Source: JBDUDK01 sp040002995
GTDB taxonomy: Bacteria; Actinomycetota; Acidimicrobiia; Acidimicrobiales; Ilumatobacteraceae
Direction of reading: 5' to 3'
Length of the DNA: 39,979 nucleotides
Assembly (NCBI GenBank): GCA_040002995.1
Contig: JBDUDK010000134.1
Location: 1 to 39,979 of the forward strand
A model generated the notes under the pieces. That model did not search any database and was not told where the DNA came from. It was given only the letters and a program-made list of their open reading frames with translations. How positions within the stretch are numbered: position 1 is the first letter of the stretch; each line of letters starts with the position of its first letter. A program made the position numbers and the translations under genes. Below are positions 8,515 through 16,289 of the stretch, in pieces.

Positions 8515-8825
8515 GAGCCCACCTCGATGACGACATCGTCGCCCTCAACGCGGATGTCGTACACCGGCACGGGCTGCGTCGCTGGCAGGGTTTGGGGTTC
8601 ACCCGTCTCGAGCGAGAACGTGCTGCCGTGCTTCCAGCACTCGATCTCCTTCGAGTCGCAGATCACCTCTCCTTCGCTCAACGACACCTCGGCGTGTGAA
8701 CACGTGTCGCCGATCGCGTAGTAGGTGTCGTCGATACGCACCACCGCAATGCACCGGCCGTCGACGTCGAAGCGGCGGGCCTCACCGTGCTTCATTTCGT
8801 CGCGGCCGCACAGACGCACGCTCAT
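8511..8825 (-). CDS. Rieske-type [2Fe-2S] ferredoxin
   Basis: A small soluble Rieske protein of 104 residues that carries electrons. Both ligand boxes are present: CSH (C42, H44) and CWKHG (C63, H66), coordinating a [2Fe-2S] cluster through two Cys and two His. The family resembles the ferredoxin component of dioxygenases and NirD (VPVYDIRVEGDDVVIEV at the C-terminus). It sits between sufD (adjacent, 0 bp gap) and sufC2 (4 bp overlap). This position recurs in actinobacterial suf operons; the partner in cluster assembly is unknown. It may supply electrons for Fe-S assembly, which is inference. Confidence 0.93.
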   Translation of the reverse strand: MSVRLCGRDEMKHGEARRFDVDGRCIAVVRIDDTYYAIGDTCSHAEVSLSEGEVICDSKEIECWKHGSTFSLETGEPQTLPATQPVPVYDIRVEGDDVVIEVGS

Positions 8826-9968
8826 CTACTCACTCTCCCGGCGATCGAGTTTGGCGGCCACCTGCAGGCGGAGCTCGGCGGCCACCGCGGGCACCGGCAG
8901 TTGGTCGATCACTTCGTCGAAGAACCCGAGCACGATGAGTCGCTCCGCCACCGACGGGTGCACACCGCGGCTCTCGAGATAAAAGCGCTGGTCCTCGTCG
9001 ATGGGGCCCACCGCGCTGGCGTGGCTGCATTTCACGTCGTTGTTCTCGATGTCGAGGTTGGGCACCGACTCGGCCCACGCGCCGTCGCTGAGCTTGATGT
9101 TGCGGTTCGTCTGAAACGCGACCGACCCCTTGGCGTGCTTGCCGATCTTGATGAGGCCCGTATAGACGCTGCGGCTGTGGTCCTGCACCGCTCCTTTAAA
9201 GAGCAGATCGCTCGTCGTTTTCGGACCGACGTGCTCCTGGAGGGTTCGGAAGTCGTGCATCTGGTGGCCCTCGCCGAAGTAGACCGCGATTTGTCGACCA
9301 CTCGCCCCTTGTCCCAGCAGGCGGGCGGTTGTGTGCACTCGTGCGTAGTCCCCGCCGAGCGCCACGCTCGCGATGAGTGTGGTGGAGTCGCGCGCGCCCT
9401 CGGCGAGTTGCGCGCCGATCTGCCAGACACGCGGTCCCAGCTCGTTCACCGCGAGGTAACGCACGCGGGCCGCCTGGCTCACGTTGATCGTCGTGAAGGG
9501 AACGACAAGCGCGTCGACATCGTCGGAGCGGAACCGCTCGAGCACCGTCACCTCGCTGTCGGGCCCGGCGTCGATGATGAGGCGCGGGAATGCCGCCACC
9601 CCGTCGGCTCCGATGTGATGATCGACGACGATCGGTTCGCTGATGAATTTGCCAGGCGGGATCGAAATGAGGAGGTGGTTCGGTGCGAAGGCCGCGTTCA
9701 GCTCGGCGAATACGTCCGCGCCGGTGTCAGTCGCCACAACGGGCTCCATTACGGAAGCGGTGCCGCCGGTGACCGTTGTCGACCATCCGTCGGCCGACGG
9801 CCGGAATCGTTCGAGGTCGAGCTCCGCGATCCGCGAGTAGCGCCAGATCTCCTCGTCGGGGGTGGGAAGGCTTCGTCCCGCAACGCGCTCAGCGGCGGCG
9901 GCGCGAAAGTCACGCAGCCAGGCCGGTCCCGGCAGCGCGCGGGCAACGTCGACGGTGTAAGCGGTCAC
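8826..9968 (-). CDS. sufD: SufD, Fe-S assembly scaffold protein
   Basis: SufD pairs with SufB and SufC in the SufBC2D complex, where clusters are built. It has 380 residues: an N-terminal helical segment (LPGPAWLRDFRAAAAERVAG), an entry strand EEIWRYSRIAEL, then the long beta-helix with the SufB/D core signature GSVAFQTNRNIKLSDGAWAE. The C-terminal part carries KCSHASAVGPIDEDQRFYLE, with the conserved histidine involved in cluster formation, and ends in the helical GVHPSVAERLIVLGFFDEVI. It abuts the Cys protein upstream and the Rieske gene downstream with no spacer. Confidence 0.92.
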   Translation of the reverse strand: MTAYTVDVARALPGPAWLRDFRAAAAERVAGRSLPTPDEEIWRYSRIAELDLERFRPSADGWSTTVTGGTASVMEPVVATDTGADVFAELNAAFAPNHLLISIPPGKFISEPIVVDHHIGADGVAAFPRLIIDAGPDSEVTVLERFRSDDVDALVVPFTTINVSQAARVRYLAVNELGPRVWQIGAQLAEGARDSTTLIASVALGGDYARVHTTARLLGQGASGRQIAVYFGEGHQMHDFRTLQEHVGPKTTSDLLFKGAVQDHSRSVYTGLIKIGKHAKGSVAFQTNRNIKLSDGAWAESVPNLDIENNDVKCSHASAVGPIDEDQRFYLESRGVHPSVAERLIVLGFFDEVIDQLPVPAVAAELRLQVAAKLDRRESE

Positions 9969-10322
9969 TCAGCGTCGCTTGCGGAAGCGCTTGAAAAACC
10001 GGCCCCCGCCTTCGTCACGCGCGTGTTGGGCCTGCACTTCGGCCAGGATGCCCGGACCGACCTCGTTGAGAACGTCCTCAGCCTCATCGAGCACCGCGGC
10101 GGCAGAGCCGTCGTCGAGCCCGGGCGGCTCTGCCGGCGTGGGCGGCGAGATGAGCGTCCCGTGCGCCCACGAAACATCGGCGAGGCGACGCTCGTACCCA
10201 TGACAGTTGTCGGGACACCGCCACGGCGCGTCCGGCGCGAGATCGAGATTGCACTTGCGGACGGTCTCGCCGTCCGCGTACGTCCGGCTCTCGTAGTTCT
10301 TGCATTCCTCGCGCATAGCCAT
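9969..10322 (-). CDS. small four-Cys protein encoded between sufB and sufD
   Basis: A 117-residue protein that I cannot assign to a named family. The N-terminal third holds four cysteines at 7, 24, 36 and 40 (CKNY, KCNLD, WRCPDNC), a spacing suited to Zn or an Fe-S cluster. The middle is Pro/Ala rich (TLISPPTPAEPPGLDDG), followed by an acidic helix (VLDEAEDVLNEVGPGILAEV) and a basic tail (FFKRFRKRR). It starts 22 bp after sufB and ends where sufD begins, so it is made together with the scaffold. A cluster or metal-related accessory role in SUF is a reasonable inference. Confidence 0.75.
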   Translation of the reverse strand: MAMREECKNYESRTYADGETVRKCNLDLAPDAPWRCPDNCHGYERRLADVSWAHGTLISPPTPAEPPGLDDGSAAAVLDEAEDVLNEVGPGILAEVQAQHARDEGGGRFFKRFRKRR

Positions 10323-10344
10323 GCCGCACGTCTAACCGACGGAG

Positions 10345-11745
10345 TCAGCCGACGGATCCTTCCATCTGCAGTTCGATGAGCCGGCTCCACTCGACCGCGT
10401 ATTCCATGGGCAACGTGCGCGTGACGGGCTCGATGAACCCGTTCACGATCATCCCCATGGCCTGCTCCTGCGAGAGGCCGCGGCTCATCAGGTAGAAGAG
10501 CTGCTCGTCGGCCACCTTCGACACCGTGGCCTCGTGACCGATCTGCGCGTCGCGCTCACCGACCTCCATGTAGGGGAAGGTGCGTGACACGGAGTCCTCG
10601 TCGAGGATGAGGGCGTCGCACTGCACGTGGCTCTTGCAGCCGTACGCGCCTTCCTCGACCCGTACCAATCCGCGATACGTGGTGGTGCCGCCGTCCTTGC
10701 TGACCGACTTCGACACGATCTTCGACGTCGTCTCCGGCGCGGCGTGGATCATCTTGGCGCCGGCGTCCTGATGCTGACCGGCTCCCGCATACGCGACCGA
10801 AAGCACCTCGCCCGTGGCCTTGGGACCCATGAGATACACCGATGGGTACTTCATCGTGAGGCGGCTGCCGATGTTTCCGTCGATCCACTCCATGTGGCCT
10901 TCGGTGTCGACCCGCGCCCGCTTGGTGACGAGGTTGTAGACGTTGGGCGACCAGTTCTGGATCGTCGTGTACGTGACGCGCGCCGACGGCTTCACGATGA
11001 TCTCGACGACCGCGGAATGGAGCGAGTCGCTGGTGTACACGGGCGCCGAGCAGCCCTCGATGTAGTGGACCTTCGAGCCCTCGTCGGCGATGATGAGCGT
11101 GCGCTCGAACTGGCCCGCGTTGATGCTGTTGATGCGGAAGTATGCCTGCAACGGCATATCGCATTCGACACCGGGCGGCACGTAGATGAACGACCCACCC
11201 GACCAGACCGCCGAGTTGAGGGCCGCGAACTTGTTGTCGCCCGCGGGGATGACTGAGCCGAAGTACTGCTTGACGATCTCGGGGTATTCGCGAAGAGCCG
11301 TGTCCATGTCGCAGAAGAGGATTCCCTGCGCCTCGAGATCGAGTCGGTTCTTGTGGAACACGACCTCGGAGTCGTACTGCGCGGTGACGCCGGCCAAATA
11401 CTTGCGCTCGGCTTCCGGGATCCCGAGCTTCTCGTAGGTGAGCTTCATCTGCTCGGGAAGGTCGTCCCACTCGTCGACTTGATGGTCGGTGGGCTTCAGG
11501 TAGTAGTAGATGTCGTTGAAGTCGAGGTCGGGCATGTTGACCGCGAACCAGGGCGCCATGGGCTTGCGTTCGAACGTGCGCAGGGCGCGCAGGCGGAGCT
11601 GGTGCATCCACTCGGGCTCGCCCTTCCACCAGCACATCGAATCGATGACGCCGGCGTTGAGACCCTTCTCGGGGCGGTTGACGTAGTCGACTTCGTCGGC
11701 CCAGCCGAGCTTGTAGCGGCCCAGGTCGAGATCGGTGACGGCCAT
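10345..11745 (-). CDS. sufB: SufB, Fe-S assembly scaffold protein
   Basis: Core scaffold subunit that receives persulfide sulfur and holds the nascent cluster. It has 466 residues, normal length. Key features are the N-terminal YVNRPEKGLN, the core beta-helix with SFIYVPPGVECDMPLQAYFRINS (given here in part: FIYVPPGVE), KVHYIEGCSAPVYT with C232, and the C-terminal SRGLSQEQAMGMIVNGFIEP. No intein is present, unlike many actinobacterial SufB genes. AGGAG lies about 10 bp upstream of the ATG at 11745. It is the first gene of a seven-gene reverse operon and is preceded by the dyad at 11779-11792. Confidence 0.95.
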   Translation of the reverse strand: MAVTDLDLGRYKLGWADEVDYVNRPEKGLNAGVIDSMCWWKGEPEWMHQLRLRALRTFERKPMAPWFAVNMPDLDFNDIYYYLKPTDHQVDEWDDLPEQMKLTYEKLGIPEAERKYLAGVTAQYDSEVVFHKNRLDLEAQGILFCDMDTALREYPEIVKQYFGSVIPAGDNKFAALNSAVWSGGSFIYVPPGVECDMPLQAYFRINSINAGQFERTLIIADEGSKVHYIEGCSAPVYTSDSLHSAVVEIIVKPSARVTYTTIQNWSPNVYNLVTKRARVDTEGHMEWIDGNIGSRLTMKYPSVYLMGPKATGEVLSVAYAGAGQHQDAGAKMIHAAPETTSKIVSKSVSKDGGTTTYRGLVRVEEGAYGCKSHVQCDALILDEDSVSRTFPYMEVGERDAQIGHEATVSKVADEQLFYLMSRGLSQEQAMGMIVNGFIEPVTRTLPMEYAVEWSRLIELQMEGSVG

Positions 11746-11778
11746 CAGTCGGTGCTCCTGGGACGGTCGAGGATTTCC

Positions 11779-11792
11779 ACTACCTGGATAGT
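11779..11792. promoter_or_regulatory. 14-bp dyad and candidate -10 upstream of sufB
   Basis: Read on the sufB strand the site is ACTATCCAGGTAGT, matching the sufC1 site at 4544-4557 at 11 of 14 positions. On that strand TACTAT (11793-11788) would serve as a -10 hexamer, 43 bp upstream of the sufB ATG, so a bound repressor would block it. No convincing -35 was seen. Confidence 0.45.
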
Positions 11793-11876
11793 AACAATCA
11801 AGAGGCCGGTTCGGGCATCCGTGATTCGCATAGTGGCCCGGGTTTACGCTGCCAGCGACTTTGGGGAAGGGGAACC

Positions 11877-12467
11877 ATGCGCTGGAGCATGAGGACTGTC
11901 GTCCGGCGAGCGGTCGCCGCCGGCTTGGCGGGTGGGGTCGCGGTCGGCGCTTTGGTGACCCTGGCCGCTCCGGCAGGAGCCACCCTCGCCGGACCCTGCA
12001 AAGGCGAGGGCACGTTCGCGACGGGCTCGAAGGACAGTGGGAAAGGACCGTTCGTCGCCGAGAAGATGCCGGCGTCGCAGGTGGTCACCGTGCCCCTGAA
12101 GGACTCCGTGACATGGTCCGGTTCGGTGGCGGTGCCGGCGGCCCAGAGACCCATCAACGGCTTCGTGAAGGTGAAGCTGCCGTGGCCGTTCTCGGGTTTC
12201 ACGGTCGATTCGTGGGGAGGACCGAGTAGCAAGATCGAAAACAACGGCGTCAAGGACTACAAGCTGCCGAGCCTGATTCCCCGAGACACCGAGTTCAAGG
12301 TCTACGGAGCTCACCGTGACGCGAACGGGGTGAACTGCGCCGGCTTCGTCCGCATCAAGGTCGAGGGCTCATACTTCGACTCGTTCCTGACGTGGATCGC
12401 GCTGGCGGCGACGGTGATCCTGCTCATCTTGTTCTTCCTCACCGGAAAAGCGAAGGCGGTCGCGTAA
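11877..12467 (+). CDS. secreted protein with signal peptide and C-terminal membrane anchor, unknown
   Basis: A 196-residue protein of unknown function. Residues 1-36 form a signal peptide (basic start, hydrophobic AAGLAGGVAVGALVTLAA, cleavage near PAGA). The exported part (about 37-165) is beta-rich and holds two Cys (in GPCKGE and VNCAGF) that could pair outside the cell. A C-terminal helix (FLTWIALAATVILLILFFLTG, about 170-190) anchors it. The topology is an exported domain on one membrane helix with a short cytoplasmic tail. A GGGGAA leader precedes the ATG. The stop overlaps the start of the next small membrane protein gene. Confidence 0.75.
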   Translation: MRWSMRTVVRRAVAAGLAGGVAVGALVTLAAPAGATLAGPCKGEGTFATGSKDSGKGPFVAEKMPASQVVTVPLKDSVTWSGSVAVPAAQRPINGFVKVKLPWPFSGFTVDSWGGPSSKIENNGVKDYKLPSLIPRDTEFKVYGAHRDANGVNCAGFVRIKVEGSYFDSFLTWIALAATVILLILFFLTGKAKAVA

Positions 12468-12736
12468 TGAGGCGTGGAGGCCATCCCATCCTTGGCGCGA
12501 TCGTCGGGTTCTTGCTGTTCCTGTTCATCGCGATCGATTTGGTTTTGTTCGGCGTCATCAGCACGTACAGCAACGTCGTTTCGATCCTGGCGATCGCCGG
12601 CATCGTCGTCGGCTTCCTGTGGGGCTGGTGGGCGCCGTTCCGGCGCGACGCGGTAGTTCGGACTCGATTCGTCGACGAGTCCATGCCGCCGCCACCCCCC
12701 GACGCCATCGTCGAAGCCCCCCCGCCCCCCGGCTGA
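12467..12736 (+). CDS. small membrane protein with two helices and Pro-rich tail, unknown
   Basis: An 89-residue protein with two membrane helices (about residues 8-31, LGAIVGFLLFLFIAIDLVLF, and 36-54, NVVSILAIAGIVVGFLWG) and a cytoplasmic C-terminus ending in Pro runs (PPPPPDAIVEAPPPPG). The start ATG uses the last base of the preceding TAA (TAATG), so the two membrane proteins are coupled and probably work together in the envelope. I do not recognise the family. The GC-rich tail is not degraded, as the frame stays open until 12736. Confidence 0.7.
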   Translation: MRRGGHPILGAIVGFLLFLFIAIDLVLFGVISTYSNVVSILAIAGIVVGFLWGWWAPFRRDAVVRTRFVDESMPPPPPDAIVEAPPPPG

Positions 12737-12774
12737 CCCCCACCCCGGCGAGCCGCCCGTTCCGCACAGTCGGC

Positions 12775-12795
12775 TTTCACCCTTTGAGGGTGAAA
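12775..12795. repeat. left outer palindrome
   Basis: A 9-bp perfect stem (TTTCACCCT / AGGGTGAAA) with a 3-nt loop TTG. It shares the CACCCT.TGAGGGTGA core with the longer palindromes at 12808, 13846 and 13884. It lies 38 bp after the preceding gene and could also act as a hairpin terminator for it, although no T-run follows. Confidence 0.8.
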
Positions 12796-12807
12796 AGGAG
12801 CAGATGC

Positions 12808-12842
12808 CGTCACTATTCATCCTCTGAGTGTGAGTAGTGACG
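12808..12842. repeat. left inner palindrome
   Basis: 35 bp with 17-bp arms around one central T; 14 of 17 positions pair. The outer arm CGTCACTA pairs exactly with TAGTGACG. A spacer of 12 bp separates it from the outer copy. It is 33 bp from the stop of the frameshifted gene. Confidence 0.8.
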
Positions 12843-12875
12843 CCCCGGTGGTTGGCGGCCCAAGTCGCCGCCGGA

Positions 12876-13803
12876 TTACGACGCGCTACGCAGTGCGCCA
12901 TTGGCGCGGAGCGCCCCGACCATGATGTCGAGCACGTACGACGGCTCCCAAAACACATGGTCAGAGGTGAACTCGATCACGTGGCGGCCCGCCGCCTCGA
13001 GCCTCGCCCGCCTGACGGCGTCGCGGTTTTGCTGGTTTCGCGTGAGATGCCAGTGGTGACCGATGAGCTCCACGACAAGCGCGTCGCCGAAGAAGCAGTC
13101 GACCCGAATAGTGAAGCCACCGCCGACGTCCTGGACGACTTGCGCCCGCGGTAGTGGCAGGCCAGCGCTACGCACGATCTCGACGAAGGTCCGCTCCAGC
13201 CTTGGACGCCATCGGACCACCGAGCGGTCGGCGCGACAGCACCTCGTCGAGCAGCCGTGGGCCTCCCCTGCCGGGTCCTCGCAGTTCTCGCAGCCGGCCT
13301 AACAGATGAATCTCGGATGCAAAGCCGTCGCGCAGACACGAGTCCACCGCGTCGCCGAGCTGCTCTCGAGTAACGATCGAGGCGAGATCGATGACCGTGC
13401 GCGCGCCCGACGTGAGCCGGAAAGGCCCGACCGTTGTTCGGTCAATCAGCGGAAGGTTGTTGGTGCGATGCACAATCAGTCCACGACGACGGATATAGGC
13501 GCTATCGAGCATCACGTACTCGAGCGGACCGGGGGGAAAGCTGTCGTAGCCGAGAAGAACGGCGGCCGAACGAAAAGACACAAACCCGTTGTCGCCGAGG
13601 TCGAGCATTCCGGCCATCAGCCGCCGGTGCCATGTCTCAGGAGAACCGGGAAAGACGAACGCGTTGGGCGCCACTTGAGTAAGCCGCCGCTGGCTTACCA
13701 ATCGACGCAGCGTCCACTTGTCGAAGCCCCGCGCGTACGCCTGGTCGCGACCGACCGCACCGAACTGACGTTGTCCGAGGATCTCAAGGTCCGCCATACC
13801 CAT
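12876..13803 (-). pseudogene. AbiEi-like/DUF559 endonuclease-fold protein, frameshifted
   Basis: Two overlapping frames together make one protein of about 309 residues. The upstream frame (13168-13803) has an N-terminal winged-helix AbiEi-like part (FGAVGRDQAYARGFDKWTLRRL, shown in part: DKWTLRRLVSQRRL), then VGPFRLTSGARTVIDLA and DSCLRDGF. The downstream frame (12876-13220) is a DUF559/Vsr-like nuclease fold (TIRVDCFFGDALVVELIGHH, AGRHVIEFTSDHV). The join lies near 13215-13235, where LLDEVLSRRPLGG should run on to VVRWRPRLERTF, so one base is gained or two are lost. Whether this is real decay or a sequencing error cannot be decided here. Proteins of this kind are multicopy in actinobacteria and are listed as AbiEi-type antitoxins. 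Confidence 0.75.
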
Positions 13804-13845
13804 GGCCGGGCATCAAAGCAGGAGGGTGTGACATAGAAGCGCCGA

Positions 13846-13872
13846 TCACCCCTCAGAGGGTGAATAGTGACG
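13846..13872. repeat. right inner palindrome (one arm degenerate)
   Basis: Contains the full right arm GAGGGTGAATAGTGACG (13856-13872); the left arm is reduced to TCACCCCTC. It lies 42 bp upstream of the gene start at 13803, so it also covers the likely promoter. Confidence 0.7.
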
Positions 13873-13883
13873 GAAATTCGCAC

Positions 13884-13913
13884 CTATTCACCCTCTGAGG
13901 ACGAATAGTGACG
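13884..13913. repeat. right outer palindrome
   Basis: CTATTCACCCTC pairs with GAGGACGAATAG at 10 of 12 positions around a central T, followed by TGACG. An 11-bp spacer (13873-13883) separates it from the inner copy, mirroring the 12-bp spacer on the left side. Confidence 0.75.
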
Positions 13914-13968
13914 GGACTGGGCGGCGGGCGAGGCGGGCCGGGCGGCGTGGAGGGGGAAGCACGGGCGG

Positions 13969-14205
13969 TTAGACGAGTTCGATGAAGATGCATTCGCCGG
14001 GGCAGTCCTCGGCGGCGTTGATCACCTTTTTGTAGAACCGCTGTTCGACCTCGACGAGGCTGCCGGCACCTCCGGGATCGTTGCCCGGCAACCCGTGTCG
14101 GCACACGTACGCGATGCCGTCCTCGAGCTGGACGAAGACGTCGGGGCAGTGGTCGAGGCACAGTCCGTCGCCCGTGCACAGGTCCTGATCGATCCACACC
14201 CGCAT
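13969..14205 (-). CDS. ferredoxin with Asp-containing single-cluster motif
   Basis: A 78-residue electron-transfer protein. The cluster motif is CTGDGLCLDHCPDVF (C10, D13, C16, C20) with the distal ligand C68 in EDCPGEC. The CxxDxxCxxxCP pattern is that of Pyrococcus furiosus-type ferredoxin, where Asp replaces the second Cys, C20-type Cys is not a ligand but forms a disulfide, and the cluster converts between [4Fe-4S] and [3Fe-4S]. Actinobacterial P450 ferredoxins have the related [3Fe-4S] pattern. Extra Cys at 35 and 72 are unusual. The insertion at residues 36-50 (GLPGNDPGGAGSL) is longer than in most small ferredoxins. The redox partner is unknown; no P450 is in the window. Confidence 0.9.
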   Translation of the reverse strand: MRVWIDQDLCTGDGLCLDHCPDVFVQLEDGIAYVCRHGLPGNDPGGAGSLVEVEQRFYKKVINAAEDCPGECIFIELV

Positions 14206-14236
14206 CGATAGGGACGGTACCGCGTACGGTGGAGAA

Positions 14237-16288
14237 ATGGCCCTGCCTCCGCCCGTCGCCCCACGCGTCCCGTACACCGCCGAGCGCTCCGGCCAGCCTT
14301 ATTCCGACGACTGGTTCTGGCTGCGCCACCGCGAAGACCCAGCCACCACCACATACCTCGAGGCCGAAAACGCCTACGCCGACGCCTGGTTCGCCCCGCT
14401 CGCCGACCTTCAACAACAGATCTTCGACGAGATCAAAACCCGTACCCAGGAGACCGACCTCTCCGTCCCCGTGTTCTTCGGCGGCTGGTGGTACTTCACG
14501 CGCACGGTCGAGGGCCTGGCCTACCCGATCCGGTGCCGCCGCCGGACGGCCGACGAACAAGCAGGGCAGGCCAACCAGACGCTGCTCGACGAGAACGTTC
14601 TCGCCGAAGGCCACGAGTTCAGCGAGGTCGGCGTCTTCGATGTCAGTCCGAGCCACCGTCTGCTCGCCTGGTCGGTCGACCACGACGGCGGCGAGGTCTA
14701 CGAGCTGCACGTCCGCGAGCTCGACACCGGCACCGACCTACCCGATCGGATCGCCCGCAGCTACTACGGATCGGCCTGGTCGGCCGACGACGCGTACCTC
14801 TTCTACACGGTGACCGACGAGGCGATGCGTCCGTACGAAGTGAGGCGCCATCGCGTCGGCGAGGTCGACGATGCGAACGATGTCGTCGTGTACTCGGAGC
14901 CGGACCGCAAGTTCAATCTCAGTCTCGCGAACACTCGAAGCGGCAAGTTCATTGTCATCGCCTCCGAGAGCCGCATCACGAGCGAGGTGCGCACGATCCG
15001 CGCCGACGCCCCGACCGAGGAGCCCACACTTGTCGAAGCGCGCCATGAGGGCGTCGAGTACCAGATCGATCACCAGGGTGACCGCTTCCTTATCGTCACG
15101 AACTGGGACGCGCCCGACTTCCGCGTCATGGAGGCACCAATCGCCGCTCCCGGACGGGAGAACTGGCGCGACGTACTCGCGCGCAGGCCCGGCGCGCGGG
15201 TGCACGATCTGGACGCGTTCGCCGACCACCTCGTCGTCTTCGAGTGGAGCGACATGCTGCCGCGGCTCCGCATCCTGACGCACGATGGCTCCCAACGCGT
15301 GCTCACGTTCGACGAAGAGGTTCATTCCGTGAGCCCTCAGTCGAACCCCGAGTACGCGAGCGCGGCCTTTCGGTTCGAATACCAGTCGCTTGTCACGCCG
15401 CCCACCATCATCGACGAGGACATCGCCACCGGCGTTCGCACAATCCGGAAGCGCCAACCCGTTCTCGGGGACTTCGACCCGAGCAACTACGTGACGCTGC
15501 GGGAGTGGGCAACTGCGCCCGATGGCACGCGCGTCCCGATCTCGGTCGTGCACCACAAGGGCCTCGCCCGCGACGGCTCCAATCCCACGCTCCTCTACGG
15601 CTACGGCTCCTATGAGGCCTGCCTCGGCCCATGGTTCTCGATTCCTCGCCTGTCGCTCGTCGACCGCGGGGTGGTGTGGGCCGTCGCTCATGTGCGGGGC
15701 GGCGGTGAAGGCGGACGCGACTGGTACCTGAACGGCAAGCTGCTACAGAAGCGCAACACGTTCACCGACTTCGTCGCCGCCGCGGAGCACATGGTCGGCG
15801 GGGGCTACACCACACCTGCGCGACTCGCGATTCGAGGCGCCAGCGCGGGCGGCCTGCTCGTCGGCGCCTGCATGACCATGCGGCCCGATCTCTATCGCTC
15901 GGTGGTCGCCGAAGTTCCGTTCGTCGACGTCGTCAACACCATGCTCGACGAGACGCTTCCGCTCACGATCGAGGAGTGGGACGAATGGGGCAACCCGAAC
16001 TACGCCGAGTTCCGCGACTACATGGCGTCGTACTCCCCCTACGACAATGTGCGTGAGACCGTCTACCCCGCCGTGTTCATCACCGCAGGGCTCAACGATC
16101 CGCGCGTGAGCTACCACGAACCGGCGAAGTTCGCGGCCAAGCTCCGTGCGTTGTCCTCTGGCGAGAGCCCGATCGTCTTCAAGTGCGAGATGGTCGCGGG
16201 CCACGGCGGTCCGACGGGTCGCTACGAGGCCTGGAAGGAAGAGGCGCGCACCATCTCGTTCATCCTGCACACCCTCGACGCCGCCTAA
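14237..16288 (+). CDS. ptrB: oligopeptidase B (S9A family serine peptidase)
   Basis: Cytoplasmic prolyl-oligopeptidase-family serine peptidase of 683 residues that cleaves short peptides after basic residues. The N-terminal beta-propeller runs to about residue 400 (starts YSDDWFWLRHREDP, typical for PtrB). The catalytic alpha/beta-hydrolase domain has S536 in IRGASAGGLLVGA, D621 in LNDPRVSYHEP and H656 in VAGHGGPTGR. The EEWDEWGNPN stretch before the triad Asp is also characteristic of oligopeptidase B. The ATG at 14237 is divergent from the ferredoxin gene, which starts 32 bp upstream. Confidence 0.92.
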   Translation: MALPPPVAPRVPYTAERSGQPYSDDWFWLRHREDPATTTYLEAENAYADAWFAPLADLQQQIFDEIKTRTQETDLSVPVFFGGWWYFTRTVEGLAYPIRCRRRTADEQAGQANQTLLDENVLAEGHEFSEVGVFDVSPSHRLLAWSVDHDGGEVYELHVRELDTGTDLPDRIARSYYGSAWSADDAYLFYTVTDEAMRPYEVRRHRVGEVDDANDVVVYSEPDRKFNLSLANTRSGKFIVIASESRITSEVRTIRADAPTEEPTLVEARHEGVEYQIDHQGDRFLIVTNWDAPDFRVMEAPIAAPGRENWRDVLARRPGARVHDLDAFADHLVVFEWSDMLPRLRILTHDGSQRVLTFDEEVHSVSPQSNPEYASAAFRFEYQSLVTPPTIIDEDIATGVRTIRKRQPVLGDFDPSNYVTLREWATAPDGTRVPISVVHHKGLARDGSNPTLLYGYGSYEACLGPWFSIPRLSLVDRGVVWAVAHVRGGGEGGRDWYLNGKLLQKRNTFTDFVAAAEHMVGGGYTTPARLAIRGASAGGLLVGACMTMRPDLYRSVVAEVPFVDVVNTMLDETLPLTIEEWDEWGNPNYAEFRDYMASYSPYDNVRETVYPAVFITAGLNDPRVSYHEPAKFAAKLRALSSGESPIVFKCEMVAGHGGPTGRYEAWKEEARTISFILHTLDAA

Positions 16289-16289
16289 G

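Larger units (their letters stand above)
12767..13919. mobile_element. candidate inverted-repeat-bounded unit carrying an AbiEi/DUF559-type gene
   Basis: A single gene (12876-13803) lies between two sets of paired palindromes. Segment 12807-12828 matches the reverse complement of 13852-13873 at 21 of 22 positions. Segment 12786-12801 matches the reverse complement of 13880-13895 at 14 of 16. The two ends are therefore inverted repeats of about 43 bp, each made of an outer and an inner palindrome. Outermost CAGTC (12767-12771) and GACTG (13915-13919) are also inverted but may be chance. I see no target duplication and no transposase, so mobility is an inference. The alternative is operator sites of an AbiEi-type autoregulator. 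Confidence 0.4.

Noticed and set aside
8787..10379. A long open frame on the + strand opposite sufD and the Rieske gene
   Set aside because: It is antisense to well-supported genes, its predicted protein is low-complexity Arg/Ala/Val, and it has no family motif. High GC explains such shadows.
12854..12872. GC-rich hairpin (GGCGGC/GCCGCC) just after the frameshifted gene
   Set aside because: It could be a weak terminator but has no T-run, and such hairpins are frequent at this GC content.
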